Source: Butyrivibrio sp. UBA3740
GTDB lineage: Bacteria > Bacillota > Clostridia > Lachnospirales > Lachnospiraceae
DNA length: 12,138 nucleotides
Assembly (NCBI GenBank): GCA_002372465.1
Contig: DFGW01000136.1
Coordinates: 1 to 12,138 of the forward strand
Direction: 5' to 3'
Each line of letters opens with the position of its first letter. Positions within the stretch are counted from its first letter, which is position 1. Of this stretch, positions 1 through 6,860 are shown piece after piece. The position numbers and the translations under genes are program-made. The notes beneath the pieces are model-generated. The model did not search any database, was not told the origin of the DNA, and saw nothing but the letters and a program-made list of their open reading frames with translations.

Positions 1-294
1 GTAAGAGTGAGAAGGATTGCCAGAGAAGGCAAGATGAGAGCAGTCGTTTCTATCACGATCGATAATGTATTCGTCGTCCACGACATAAAGGTTATTGAAG
101 GTGAAAAGGGCTTGTTCATCGCAATGCCCAGCAAGAAGTCTGCGGACGGAGAGTACAGAGATATCGCGCATCCGATCAATTCCGAGACAAGAAGCATGCT
201 GGAAGAGATCATTTTAAAGAGTTATGAAGAGAGTGCGCTGCAGGACGAGAGCGCAATGCACGAAGAGGATGGGGCTGCAGGACCGACAGCATAG
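1..294 (+). CDS. spoVG: SpoVG family regulator, 5' end cut off by the window
   Basis: SpoVG is a small, widely conserved Firmicutes protein that affects septation at sporulation and, in several species, binds nucleic acid as a global regulator. The reading frame is open from base 1 (Val-Arg-Val-Arg-Arg) and continues to TAG at 292-294. The family core is unmistakable: [20 protein letters not shown], then [10 protein letters not shown], then [16 protein letters not shown], all in the order and spacing of the roughly 97-aa Bacillus protein. By that comparison only about five or six N-terminal residues are missing, so the true start lies just before the window; the in-frame GTG at 7 is not the start. 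The C-terminus is acidic ([12 protein letters not shown]), as is common in this family. A hairpin terminator follows at 339-369. Its GC content is moderate and like that of the later genes, unlike pth next door. Identity is near certain; the exact regulatory role here is unknown. Confidence 0.95.
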   Translation, partial: VRVRRIAREGKMRAVVSITIDNVFVVHDIKVIEGEKGLFIAMPSKKSADGEYRDIAHPINSETRSMLEEIILKSYEESALQDESAMHEEDGAAGPTA

Positions 295-338
295 CATTTA
301 CAACAGGCACCACTGATTAAACAGATAATCGTATTTCG

Positions 339-369
339 GGAGGGGGCGTTATGAGCGCCCTCTTCTTTT
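339..369 (+). terminator. Rho-independent terminator after spoVG
   Basis: Bases 339-348 (GGAGGGGGCG) pair with 356-365 (CGCCCTCTTC) as a ten-pair stem with two G-T wobbles and a seven-base loop (349-355), followed by TTTT at 366-369. The stem core is GC-rich and the T tract short. It sits 45 bases after the spoVG stop and ends 42 bases before pth, so it should separate the two transcripts at least partly. No clear promoter is visible between it and pth, so some read-through is likely. Confidence 0.7.
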
Positions 370-411
370 GGCTGGTAAATAACAGCTTCCAACACAGAAA
401 GGACCACGCCA

Positions 412-1071
412 ATGGACAGTTTTTTTATCATCGTCGGGCTGGGCAACCCGGGCCGCAAGTACGACGGATCCCGGCACAATGTCGGCTTCGATGTCATCGA
501 TGAGCTGGTGGACCGGTTCAGGATCGGAGGACCGGAGAGGTTCGGCAAATCCATGATCGGAAAGGGCCGGATCGGCAGCAGGAAGGTCATCCTGGTCAAG
601 CCTCTCACCTATATGAACCTGAGCGGAGAAGCTGTGCAGGAAATCGTCCACTACTACAAGGCGGACCCCTCAGCGGACCTGGTGGTCATTTCCGACGATA
701 TCGACCTGGAGGCCGGGACCATCCGCATCCGCAAAAAGGGGAGCGCGGGCGGCCACAACGGGCTGAAAAACATCGTTCAGCACCTGGGCACGCAGGATTT
801 TGCCCGGATCCGGATCGGAGTGGGAGCCAAGCCCAACCCTGATTTTGACCTTGCGGATTATGTCCTGGGACATTTTTCGGGGGAGGAAAAAAAGGTGATG
901 GAGGAGGCTGTCTCCAGGGCGGCGGAGGCCGTCGCCTGCATGGCGGAAGAGGGCATGGACCTGGCCATGAACCGCTACAATACGCCCAGAAAGAAAAAGG
1001 AAAAGAAAAAGCCTGTGAAAGAGGAGGCCGTCCAGAAGGAAGAGACGGTCGGGCAGAGCGCTGCGACATGA
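412..1071 (+). CDS. pth: Peptidyl-tRNA hydrolase
   Basis: This cytosolic enzyme cleaves the ester bond in peptidyl-tRNAs that drop off ribosomes, recycling tRNA; it is usually essential in bacteria. At 219 aa it is longer than the usual 185-195. Visible family motifs are the N-terminal IIVGLGNPG (residues 6-14), SRHNVGF with the catalytic His at 22, the PLTYMNLSG block with the substrate-binding Asn, SDDIDL with the conserved acidic residue, and GSAGGHNGLKNI, whose His/Asn contact substrate. The ATG at 412 is preceded by GAAAGGA (397-403) at normal spacing, and the GLGNPG motif sits right after it. The last 30 or so residues are a Lys/Glu-rich tail (KKKEKKKPVKEE) beyond the normal fold. The stop TGA overlaps the first 22-bp flank of the hairpin element, and mfd follows, as in Bacillus spoVC-fin-mfd but without fin. 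Codons are strikingly GC-rich, unlike spoVG and the later genes. Confidence 0.97.
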   Translation: MDSFFIIVGLGNPGRKYDGSRHNVGFDVIDELVDRFRIGGPERFGKSMIGKGRIGSRKVILVKPLTYMNLSGEAVQEIVHYYKADPSADLVVISDDIDLEAGTIRIRKKGSAGGHNGLKNIVQHLGTQDFARIRIGVGAKPNPDFDLADYVLGHFSGEEKKVMEEAVSRAAEAVACMAEEGMDLAMNRYNTPRKKKEKKKPVKEEAVQKEETVGQSAAT

Positions 1072-1085
1072 GAGGTCAGCATGAA
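1064..1085 (+). repeat. Left 22-bp flank of the hairpin element
   Basis: CGACATGAGAGGTCAGCATG followed by AA matches 19 of 22 bases of the copy at 1209-1230. It contains the pth stop codon and an AGAGG-like RBS ahead of an ATG at 1081. The pair could be a target-site duplication, or the two ends of a local duplication that has since diverged. Confidence 0.6.
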
Positions 1086-1115
1086 TAAAACGCTCGATAG
1101 CGTTTTATTCATGCT
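1078..1115. repeat. Hairpin 1 of the element
   Basis: AGCATGAATAAAACGCT (1078-1094) and its exact reverse complement (1099-1115) form a 17-bp perfect stem with a four-base loop, CGAT. It overlaps the end of the left flank and contains the ATG at 1081. Confidence 0.85.
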
Positions 1116-1146
1116 CGAAGTTTGCGTAGAGGCGCCGCAAACTTCG
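1116..1146. repeat. Hairpin 2 of the element
   Basis: CGAAGTTTGCG (1116-1126) pairs perfectly with CGCAAACTTCG (1136-1146) around a nine-base loop (1127-1135). One more T-A pair (1115-1147) would compete with the outer pair of hairpin 1. Confidence 0.8.
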
Positions 1147-1151
1147 ATGAT

Positions 1152-1187
1152 CCTTCAGAGAAATCGCCTCCGCGATTTCTCTGAAGG
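1152..1187. repeat. Hairpin 3 of the element
   Basis: CCTTCAGAGAAATCGC (1152-1167) pairs perfectly with GCGATTTCTCTGAAGG (1172-1187), a 16-bp stem with a four-base loop CTCC. It is followed by GAGTC, not by a T tract. Confidence 0.85.
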
Positions 1188-1208
1188 GAGTCTTCGCGCA
1201 AGGCGCTT

Positions 1209-1230
1209 CGACATAAGAGGTAAGGATGAA
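1209..1230 (+). repeat. Right 22-bp flank, carrying the mfd RBS and start
   Basis: CGACATAAGAGGTAAGGATG followed by AA matches the left flank at 19 of 22 positions. It supplies AGAGG (1216-1220) and the mfd ATG (1226). Removing one copy plus the hairpins would leave pth and mfd separated by roughly ten bases, a normal tight operon junction. Confidence 0.6.
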
Positions 1231-4200
1231 CGTTTTTACAGACCCGCTCCGGGAGCTGGAGGCATATAAATACATAAAAGAGAAGCTGGAGCCGGCGGAG
1301 GGATCCGTTCCCGGGGGCCGGGAGAGGGGCCGCGGAATCTTCGCGGATTCCTGCTCGGACCCGCAGAAGGCCCACCTCCTCTATACTCTTTGCAGGGAGG
1401 AGGACCTCTCTCCCGGTGCCAGGCTCCGCCTGGTGCTGACCTACAGCGACCTGCGGGCCAGGGAACTGGCCCAGGACTGCTCCTTCTACGACAGGAACGT
1501 CGCGGTCTTCCCCACCAGAGACCTGATCTTTTATCAGGCGGACCTGCGCGGAAACGAGATCGACAAGGAGAGGCTGCGGTGCCTTCGGCGGATCCTGGAG
1601 GGCAAGCCGGTGACAGTGGTCACGACCTTCTCCGCCCTGCTCACGCCCCAGATCCCCCTCAGGGTCCTCAGGGACAATGTGCTCGGGATCGGCAAGAGGG
1701 ACATTGTCGATCCGGCCGTGATCGCTGACCGCCTGACCGGGATGGGCTATGAAAAGAATTACCAGACCGAGAGGCCGGGCCAGTTCGCGGTCAGGGGCGA
1801 TATCATCGATATCTTTGATCTGACCCAGGAAAATCCTGTCCGCATCGAGCTCTGGGGAGACGAGGTCGAGACCATCCGCAGCTTTGATGTCCTGAGCCAG
1901 CGCTCTGTGGAGCAGCTGGAGTACATCCGCATCTTTCCCGCGTCCGAGATGATCCTGGAGGGTCCGCGTCTGTACGACGGCCTGGGCCGGATGAAAAAGG
2001 AGATGGACACGGCCGTGAAGAGGTTCAGGGACCAGGGGGACCCCGAGGCTGCCCACCGGCTGGAGTCGGAGATCTCCAGGATCCGGGAGGAGGCCGAGGA
2101 GCTCCATGTTTTTACGGGCCTGGAGAGCTTTATCCACTACTTCTATCCCATGACGGAGAGCCTGCTGGACCTCTTCCCCCGGGACCAGACCCTGGTCTTT
2201 CTGGATGAACCTCTGAGGATCCTCCAGCACGCCCGCGCCGTGGAGACAGAATTCAGGGAGAGCATGGTCAACAGGGTGCAGAAGGGCTATGTCCTTCCCG
2301 GCCAGATGGAGCTTCTCTATTCAATAGATAACTGTATAGCACGAATGGGAAATGGCAGAAGAGTTCTTGTGTCAGCCCTTGCCATGCCCAAATCCCAGAA
2401 CCTGTTCCAGCCGGAAAAGAGCTTTGAGATAAAGGCAAGGAGTATCGCTGCCTACAATAACAGCTTCGATGCCCTTGTAAGTGATCTTAAGAACTATTCA
2501 AGGAGAGGCTACAAAGTTCTTATCCTTTCCGGTTCAAGGACCAGGGCAAAGAGAATTGTGGAAGACCTTCGTGACAATCTGGTGACGGCCTTTTACAGTG
2601 AGGATCCCGGGCGCGTCCTTAAGCCGGGCGAGATCATGACCTACTATGGAAGGATACTGAAGGGCTTTGAGTATCCGGATATCAAGTTTGCAGTCATTGC
2701 GGAAAGTGATATCTTCACTGAGCACGCCCGGAAGAAGAAAAAGAAAAAGAGCAAGTACCAGGGAGAGAAGATCTCGAATTTTGCAGATCTTAAGATAGGT
2801 GATTACGTGGTTCACGAGGATCACGGCCTTGGAATCTACCGTGGTATTGAGAAGATAGAAACCGATCATGTAGTGAAGGACTACATCAAGGTGGAGTACG
2901 GCGGAGGCGGGAACCTGTATATTCTTGCCACAGGCCTATCTGTTATTCAGAAGTACGCTTCAGGCGGAGATGACGAGAACGGCCATAAGCCGAAGCTGAA
3001 CAAGCTTGGAAGCGGAGACTGGAGCCACACCAAGAGCAAGGTCAAGGCGGCTGTCGAGGAAGTGGCACAGGACCTTGTGGAGCTGTATGCCAAGAGGCAG
3101 CAGGCAAAGGGGTTCGAGTTCAGCACAGATACAGTATGGCAGCAGGAGTTTGAGGACACCTTCCCCTATCAGGAGACTGAGGACCAGATGACGGCCATCG
3201 AAGATACCAAGAAGGATATGGAGTCCTCAGGTATCATGGACAGGCTTATTTGCGGAGATGTAGGCTTTGGAAAAACAGAGGTTGCCATCCGTGCAGCCTT
3301 CAAGGCGGTTCAGGACGGTAAGCAGGTGGCAGTCCTTGTACCAACCACGATCCTGGCACAGCAGCACTACAATACTTTCTCTGAGCGTATGAGGAACTTC
3401 CCTGTAAGGGTTGACCTCATGTCCAGGTTCAGGACTTCGGCAGAACAGAAGAAAACAGTTACGGACCTTAAAAAGGGTCTTGTGGATATTGTTATAGGAA
3501 CCCACAGGCTTCTTTCAAAGGACGTCTCCTATAAAGACTTAGGACTTTTAATCGTGGATGAGGAGCAGCGCTTTGGCGTAACCCACAAGGAGAAGATCAA
3601 GGCCATGAAGGAGAATGTGGATGTTTTGACACTAACAGCCACACCTATCCCACGAACTCTTCATATGTCTTTGGTTGGGATAAGAGACATGAGTGTACTG
3701 GAAGAAGCTCCCAACGACAGGCTTCCTATCCAGACCTATGTCATGGAGTACAACGACGAGCTTGTCCGTGAAGCCATAGTCAGAGAGCTTTCCAGAAACG
3801 GACAGGTCTATTACGTATACAACAGGGTAAACACCATAGCTGATATGGCTGCCCAGATACAAAAGCTTGTGCCTGAGGCCAACGTTGCTTTTGCCCACGG
3901 GCAGATGAAGGAAGCTGAGCTTGAGCGCATTATGTACGACTTCATTGATGGCACCATCGATGTTCTGGTATCAACGACGATCATCGAGACGGGACTTGAT
4001 ATTCCAAACGTCAATACCATGATCATCCATGACTCGGACAAGATGGGACTTTCACAGCTCTACCAGTTAAGGGGCCGTGTGGGACGATCCAACAAGACCG
4101 CCTATGCTTTCCTAATGTATAAACGCGACAAGATGCTAAAGGAAGTGGCGGAAAAGAGACTTGCAGCCATCAAGGAATTTACTGACTTAGGGAGCGGCTT

Positions 4201-4828
4201 TAAGATCGCCATGCGAGATCTGGAGATCAGAGGCGCAGGAAGCCTTCTTGGCAAGAAGCAGAGCGGACACATGCAGGCAGTAGGCTATGATCTGTACTGC
4301 AAGATGCTGGGAGAAGCGGTAAAGCTTAAGAAGGGCGAAGAACCTGTAGATATCAGGGCTGACATCAACACCAGCATTGATCTTGATGTGGATGCCTTTA
4401 TCCCTGCAGAGTATATCCTCAATGAGGAGCAAAAGCTCGAGATCTACAAGAGGATAGCAAGCCTTGAAAACCAGGGTGAGTGCGAGGATATGAAGGATGA
4501 GCTTTTGGACAGATTCGGTGAGATCCCTGAGCCTGTAGAGAATCTGCTGCGGATATCTCTTTTGCGGACTAAGGCTCACGGAATATATATCCTGGAGATC
4601 AGCGGAGGCGGCGGAGAGATTGAGATTAAGGTAAGCCCCAACGCCAAGATAGATGCCGGGAAAATACCGGGCTTTATAGCATCCTATAAGGGGAATATGA
4701 CATTCCATCAGGTGGCTACTCCTGTGTTCGTGTACAAATACAAAAAGGACTCGAACCCTGTCAAGGCGGGAAAGGCTCTTTTGCAGGATACGGAAGATAT
4801 AATTGAAAGAATGCAACAGCTGCAATAA
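1226..4828 (+). CDS. mfd: Transcription-repair coupling factor Mfd
   Basis: Mfd is a DNA translocase that pushes stalled RNA polymerase off damaged DNA and recruits UvrA to start transcription-coupled nucleotide excision repair. At 1200 aa it is full length. In order: a UvrB-like module (about 1-360), a linker domain, a Lys-rich stretch (KKKKKK near 505), and the RNA polymerase-interacting domain from about 515 (LKIGDYVVHEDHGLGIYRGI). Then come the helicase motor with Walker A GDVGFGKT (677-684), DEEQ box (778-781), TATPIPRTL (from 804) with the downstream TRG-type segment, and motif VI QLRGRVGR (947-954). A C-terminal autoinhibitory TRCF domain follows. The ATG at 1226 has AGAGG five bases upstream; no better start exists. 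It is probably cotranscribed with pth through the hairpin element. Oddity: composition and codon use change abruptly near 2310-2325 (about residue 364), close to the end of the UvrB-like module, with the frame intact. Confidence 0.98.
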   Translation: MNVFTDPLRELEAYKYIKEKLEPAEGSVPGGRERGRGIFADSCSDPQKAHLLYTLCREEDLSPGARLRLVLTYSDLRARELAQDCSFYDRNVAVFPTRDLIFYQADLRGNEIDKERLRCLRRILEGKPVTVVTTFSALLTPQIPLRVLRDNVLGIGKRDIVDPAVIADRLTGMGYEKNYQTERPGQFAVRGDIIDIFDLTQENPVRIELWGDEVETIRSFDVLSQRSVEQLEYIRIFPASEMILEGPRLYDGLGRMKKEMDTAVKRFRDQGDPEAAHRLESEISRIREEAEELHVFTGLESFIHYFYPMTESLLDLFPRDQTLVFLDEPLRILQHARAVETEFRESMVNRVQKGYVLPGQMELLYSIDNCIARMGNGRRVLVSALAMPKSQNLFQPEKSFEIKARSIAAYNNSFDALVSDLKNYSRRGYKVLILSGSRTRAKRIVEDLRDNLVTAFYSEDPGRVLKPGEIMTYYGRILKGFEYPDIKFAVIAESDIFTEHARKKKKKKSKYQGEKISNFADLKIGDYVVHEDHGLGIYRGIEKIETDHVVKDYIKVEYGGGGNLYILATGLSVIQKYASGGDDENGHKPKLNKLGSGDWSHTKSKVKAAVEEVAQDLVELYAKRQQAKGFEFSTDTVWQQEFEDTFPYQETEDQMTAIEDTKKDMESSGIMDRLICGDVGFGKTEVAIRAAFKAVQDGKQVAVLVPTTILAQQHYNTFSERMRNFPVRVDLMSRFRTSAEQKKTVTDLKKGLVDIVIGTHRLLSKDVSYKDLGLLIVDEEQRFGVTHKEKIKAMKENVDVLTLTATPIPRTLHMSLVGIRDMSVLEEAPNDRLPIQTYVMEYNDELVREAIVRELSRNGQVYYVYNRVNTIADMAAQIQKLVPEANVAFAHGQMKEAELERIMYDFIDGTIDVLVSTTIIETGLDIPNVNTMIIHDSDKMGLSQLYQLRGRVGRSNKTAYAFLMYKRDKMLKEVAEKRLAAIKEFTDLGSGFKIAMRDLEIRGAGSLLGKKQSGHMQAVGYDLYCKMLGEAVKLKKGEEPVDIRADINTSIDLDVDAFIPAEYILNEEQKLEIYKRIASLENQGECEDMKDELLDRFGEIPEPVENLLRISLLRTKAHGIYILEISGGGGEIEIKVSPNAKIDAGKIPGFIASYKGNMTFHQVATPVFVYKYKKDSNPVKAGKALLQDTEDIIERMQQLQ

Positions 4829-4835
4829 TGTGGTA

Positions 4836-4864
4836 TTGTAGATACTATGAATTTGTGCTTTAAT
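4836..4864 (+). promoter_or_regulatory. Possible extended -10 promoter for the aminotransferase unit
   Basis: TTGTAG (4836-4841) is followed after 17 bases by TTTAAT (4859-4864), which is preceded by TGC and so fits an extended -10. The -35 match is poor (three of six). There is no terminator in the 66-base mfd-aminotransferase gap, so read-through from mfd is also possible. Confidence 0.4.
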
Positions 4865-4894
4865 GATTTGCAGTAATGATGTAGGAGGAAGGAC

Positions 4895-6082
4895 ATGATC
4901 AACGAACACTACAAGAGCATGTTGGGGGCCAAGTCAGTTATCAGAGAACTGTCAGAGTACGCAACTGCTCGTGGAAAAGAGATAGGATATGAAAACGTAT
5001 TTGACTTCAGCCTTGGCAATCCCAGCGTGGAAGTGCCTAAGGAATTTACAGATGAGATGATACGTCTTTTGCAGACAGAGGACACCATGACTCTTCACGG
5101 CTACACACCGAGTCTTGGTAATCCCATGTATAAAGAAGCAATCGCTAAGTCTTTGAATGAGAGATTTGGCATGAGCTATGGCCCGGAGCATATTTTCCCT
5201 ACAACCGGAGCAGCAGGAGCCATCTCCCATGCAGTTCGCGCAGTGACAAAGCCCGGGGATGAGGTTATCACTTTTGCGCCATACTTCCCTGAGTACGGAC
5301 CATATATCACAGGCGCAGGGCTTAAGCTCAGCGTTGTGCCGGCAGATACAGAAAGCTTCCAGATCAACTTTGACAAGTTCCGGGAGATGATCAATGAGAA
5401 TGTGGCGGCAGTTCTTGTGAACACCCCCAATAACCCTTCCGGCGTGGCATATTCTACCGCGACTTTGGAGAGGTTATCTTCTATATTAAAAGAGAAGTCT
5501 GCTGAGTATGGACACACCATCTTCCTTCTGTCAGATGAGCCTTACAGGGAGATCGTCTTCAAGGGTGCAGATGCTCCTTATGTGTCAAAGTTCTATGATA
5601 ATACTTTGAGCTGCTACTCCTTCTCCAAGTCACTCTCACTCCCCGGAGAGAGAATCGGATACGTGGCTGTTAATCCGGCCTGCGAGGGAGCTGATGTCAT
5701 CGTTCCCATGTGCGGACAGATTTCAAGAGGCACAGGACACAACTGTCCGCCTTCCATCATCCAGCAGGCGGTAGCAAAGGTGTGCGGACTTACAGCGGAC
5801 CTTTCAGTATACGAGACCAATATGAATATCATCTACGACACACTGATGGATCTTGGATTTACCGTGGTAAAACCCGGCGGAACCTTCTATATCATGCCAA
5901 AGGCTCTTGAAGAGAGCTCCGTGGAATTCTGCAAAAAAGCTAAGGACTACGATCTAATCTTTGTGCCAACCGATGGCTTTGGAGCACCCGGGTTCTTCAG
6001 AATGGCTTACTGCATCGACACCGAGAAGGTGGAGCGTGCGATGGTACAGCTTAGAAAATTTGTTAACGAGGTGTATAGATAA
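4895..6082 (+). CDS. PLP-dependent class I/II aminotransferase
   Basis: A 395-aa fold-type I aminotransferase that moves an amino group between an amino acid and a 2-oxo acid through pyridoxal phosphate, in the cytosol. Landmarks are FSLGNPSVEVP near the N-terminus, YTPSLGNPMYKEAI (substrate entry), TTGAAGAI (phosphate-binding region), NTPNNPSG (176-183), SDEPY (213-217) whose Asp/Tyr contact the cofactor, SFSKSLSLPGERIGY with the Schiff-base Lys at 245, and FFRMAYC with the carboxylate-binding Arg at 369. AGGAGG (4883-4888) lies six bases before the ATG. It resembles the AspB-like group common in Clostridia, but the amino acid it acts on cannot be told from sequence. Its stop is one base from the next gene. 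All catalytic residues are present, so it should be active. Confidence 0.93.
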   Translation: MINEHYKSMLGAKSVIRELSEYATARGKEIGYENVFDFSLGNPSVEVPKEFTDEMIRLLQTEDTMTLHGYTPSLGNPMYKEAIAKSLNERFGMSYGPEHIFPTTGAAGAISHAVRAVTKPGDEVITFAPYFPEYGPYITGAGLKLSVVPADTESFQINFDKFREMINENVAAVLVNTPNNPSGVAYSTATLERLSSILKEKSAEYGHTIFLLSDEPYREIVFKGADAPYVSKFYDNTLSCYSFSKSLSLPGERIGYVAVNPACEGADVIVPMCGQISRGTGHNCPPSIIQQAVAKVCGLTADLSVYETNMNIIYDTLMDLGFTVVKPGGTFYIMPKALEESSVEFCKKAKDYDLIFVPTDGFGAPGFFRMAYCIDTEKVERAMVQLRKFVNEVYR

Positions 6083-6083
6083 A

Positions 6084-6734
6084 ATGCAGACAAAAAATGG
6101 AAATAAGTTCATGAAGCCTTTATTGCTTCTGGGAGTAACAATAGTCTTTTCCCTTCTGACCTTCTTCGTGGACAGGCAGAGCGTGGGACTTGAGGGAACC
6201 AGTGTTGGATTTGCAAACCTCAACAGTACCTTTGCGGGAAGATTTGGATATAACTCCGTGATGGATACCATTTCTGACCTGGCAATGTACTTTTCATTCC
6301 TGGTGGTGGCCTGCTTTGCAGCTCTTGGTGTTTGGCAGCTTGTCAAAGGCAAGAGCCTCTCAAAGGTAAGCAAGGCCATAATAGGTCTTGGTGTTCTCTA
6401 TGTGGTGGTTGTTGTTTTATATGTTCTTTTTGGCAAGATACCGATCAACTACAGACCTGTGATGCAGCCCGGAGAGACTGAGCTGGAGACATCCTTCCCG
6501 TCAACACATACTCTGGTTATCTGTACTGTACTGGGAAGCGGAATCCTGGCTGCTAAAAAGCTCTTCAAGGAAGAGAAGACTTCCAGAGTAGTAAGCATCG
6601 TCTTTTCCGTTATCATAGTTGTTGGCGTTGCAGCAAGGCTCTTTGCGGGAGTCCACTGGTTCACCGACATACTGGCAGGAATACTGTTCTCCATGACACT
6701 GATATCCTTTTATGCCGCTTGTAGCTTGGATTAA
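6084..6734 (+). CDS. PAP2-family membrane phosphatase
   Basis: A 216-aa integral membrane protein of the type 2 phosphatidic acid phosphatase superfamily, whose members remove phosphate from lipid phosphates such as phosphatidic acid or undecaprenyl pyrophosphate. Six hydrophobic segments lie at about 11-29, 66-86, 97-117, 141-158, 168-186 and 193-211. The signature residues are K118/R124-P125 (motif 1), PSTHT at 139-143 (motif 2, with His142), and R185-x5-H191-x3-D195 (motif 3), so the catalytic His pair is present. Motif 1 has five rather than the canonical six residues between Lys and Arg. The frame is open from 5961, but the ATG at 6084 is preferred: it begins right before the first TM segment, has GAGGTG (6068-6073) ten bases upstream, and follows the aminotransferase stop by one base. 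The two genes are therefore probably translationally coupled. The physiological substrate is unknown. Confidence 0.88.
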   Translation: MQTKNGNKFMKPLLLLGVTIVFSLLTFFVDRQSVGLEGTSVGFANLNSTFAGRFGYNSVMDTISDLAMYFSFLVVACFAALGVWQLVKGKSLSKVSKAIIGLGVLYVVVVVLYVLFGKIPINYRPVMQPGETELETSFPSTHTLVICTVLGSGILAAKKLFKEEKTSRVVSIVFSVIIVVGVAARLFAGVHWFTDILAGILFSMTLISFYAACSLD

Positions 6735-6759
6735 GTGAAAACAAATTGGTGAGAATGCG

Positions 6760-6788
6760 TTGACAATGCGGATTATTGAGTGTAAACT
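6760..6788 (+). promoter_or_regulatory. Sigma-A-type promoter of the Lys/Ala-rich gene
   Basis: A perfect TTGACA (6760-6765) lies 17 bases before TAAACT (6783-6788). Transcription would start near 6795, giving a leader of about 65 bases. GAGT (6778-6781) and ACTC (6786-6789) form a short inverted repeat across the -10, which may or may not be an operator. Confidence 0.75.
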
Positions 6789-6826
6789 CTATTTCGTAAT
6801 CACTTTACTGATTTAACGAGACGGAT

Positions 6827-6842
6827 AAATCATTGATGATTT
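6827..6842 (+). promoter_or_regulatory. Small leader hairpin just before the RBS
   Basis: AAATCA (6827-6832) pairs exactly with TGATTT (6837-6842) around TTGA. It ends one base before the GAGGAGG ribosome binding site (6844-6850). The stem is AT-rich and weak; a stabilising 5' structure or a mild effect on translation is possible, but chance is not excluded. Confidence 0.35.
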
Positions 6843-6860
6843 TGAGGAGGAAAAAGAAAA

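Larger units (their letters stand above)
1078..1206. repeat. Three-hairpin intergenic element, candidate small mobile repeat
   Basis: Three consecutive hairpins plus a weak fourth (GCGC at 1196-1199 and 1203-1206) fill nearly the whole pth-mfd gap. Their arms are long and essentially perfect, and each has a different sequence, so this is not a simple tandem repeat. No transposase is present. The dense structure and near-identical flanks resemble small non-autonomous repeats of the MITE/REP/ERIC kind, but I cannot match it to a named family. In the transcript it would fold as a row of stems between pth and the mfd RBS, where it could act on RNA stability or processing. There is no T tract of terminator quality after any stem, so it is unlikely to be a simple terminator. 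The element is a clear structure; its mobility and function are inferred. Confidence 0.65.
300..2320. other. GC-rich mosaic segment (pth to first third of mfd)
   Basis: Hand counts on single 60-base lines give 58% GC at 421, 57% at 541, 63% at 1441, 72% at 2041 and 63% at 2221. Outside the segment they give 40% at 61, 43% at 181, 42% at 2461, 47% at 3421, 50% at 8041 and 28% at 8881. The right edge is sharp, between about 2310 and 2325 inside mfd. The left edge is softer, somewhere between 240 and 420. Leucine codons switch from mostly CTG/CTC to CTT, and arginine from CGG/CGC/AGG towards AGA/CGT/AGG. I infer a recombined or transferred segment; a chimeric assembly is the alternative. Confidence 0.6.

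Noticed and set aside
1078..1206. T-box, riboswitch or attenuator ahead of mfd
   Set aside because: There are no family-specific motifs, no T tract after a stem, and no reason for mfd to be ligand-controlled. Simple adjacent hairpins fit a repeat element better.
1081..1269. 62-aa + strand ORF over the hairpin element and the mfd start
   Set aside because: It is made mostly of hairpin arms, overlaps mfd out of frame and resembles no protein. Kept only as a possible upstream ORF in the findings.
1109..2230. 373-aa minus-strand ORF opposite pth-mfd
   Set aside because: Long antisense frames are expected in GC-rich coding DNA. The + strand here encodes the clear UvrB-like module of Mfd.
4187..4909. 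240-aa minus-strand ORF opposite the end of mfd
   Set aside because: It lies opposite the conserved Mfd C-terminus, has no recognisable motif and has no RBS context.
5961..6083. Longer N-terminus for the PAP2 protein
   Set aside because: The extra 41 residues are the aminotransferase 3' end read in another frame. The ATG at 6084 has an RBS and begins the first TM region.
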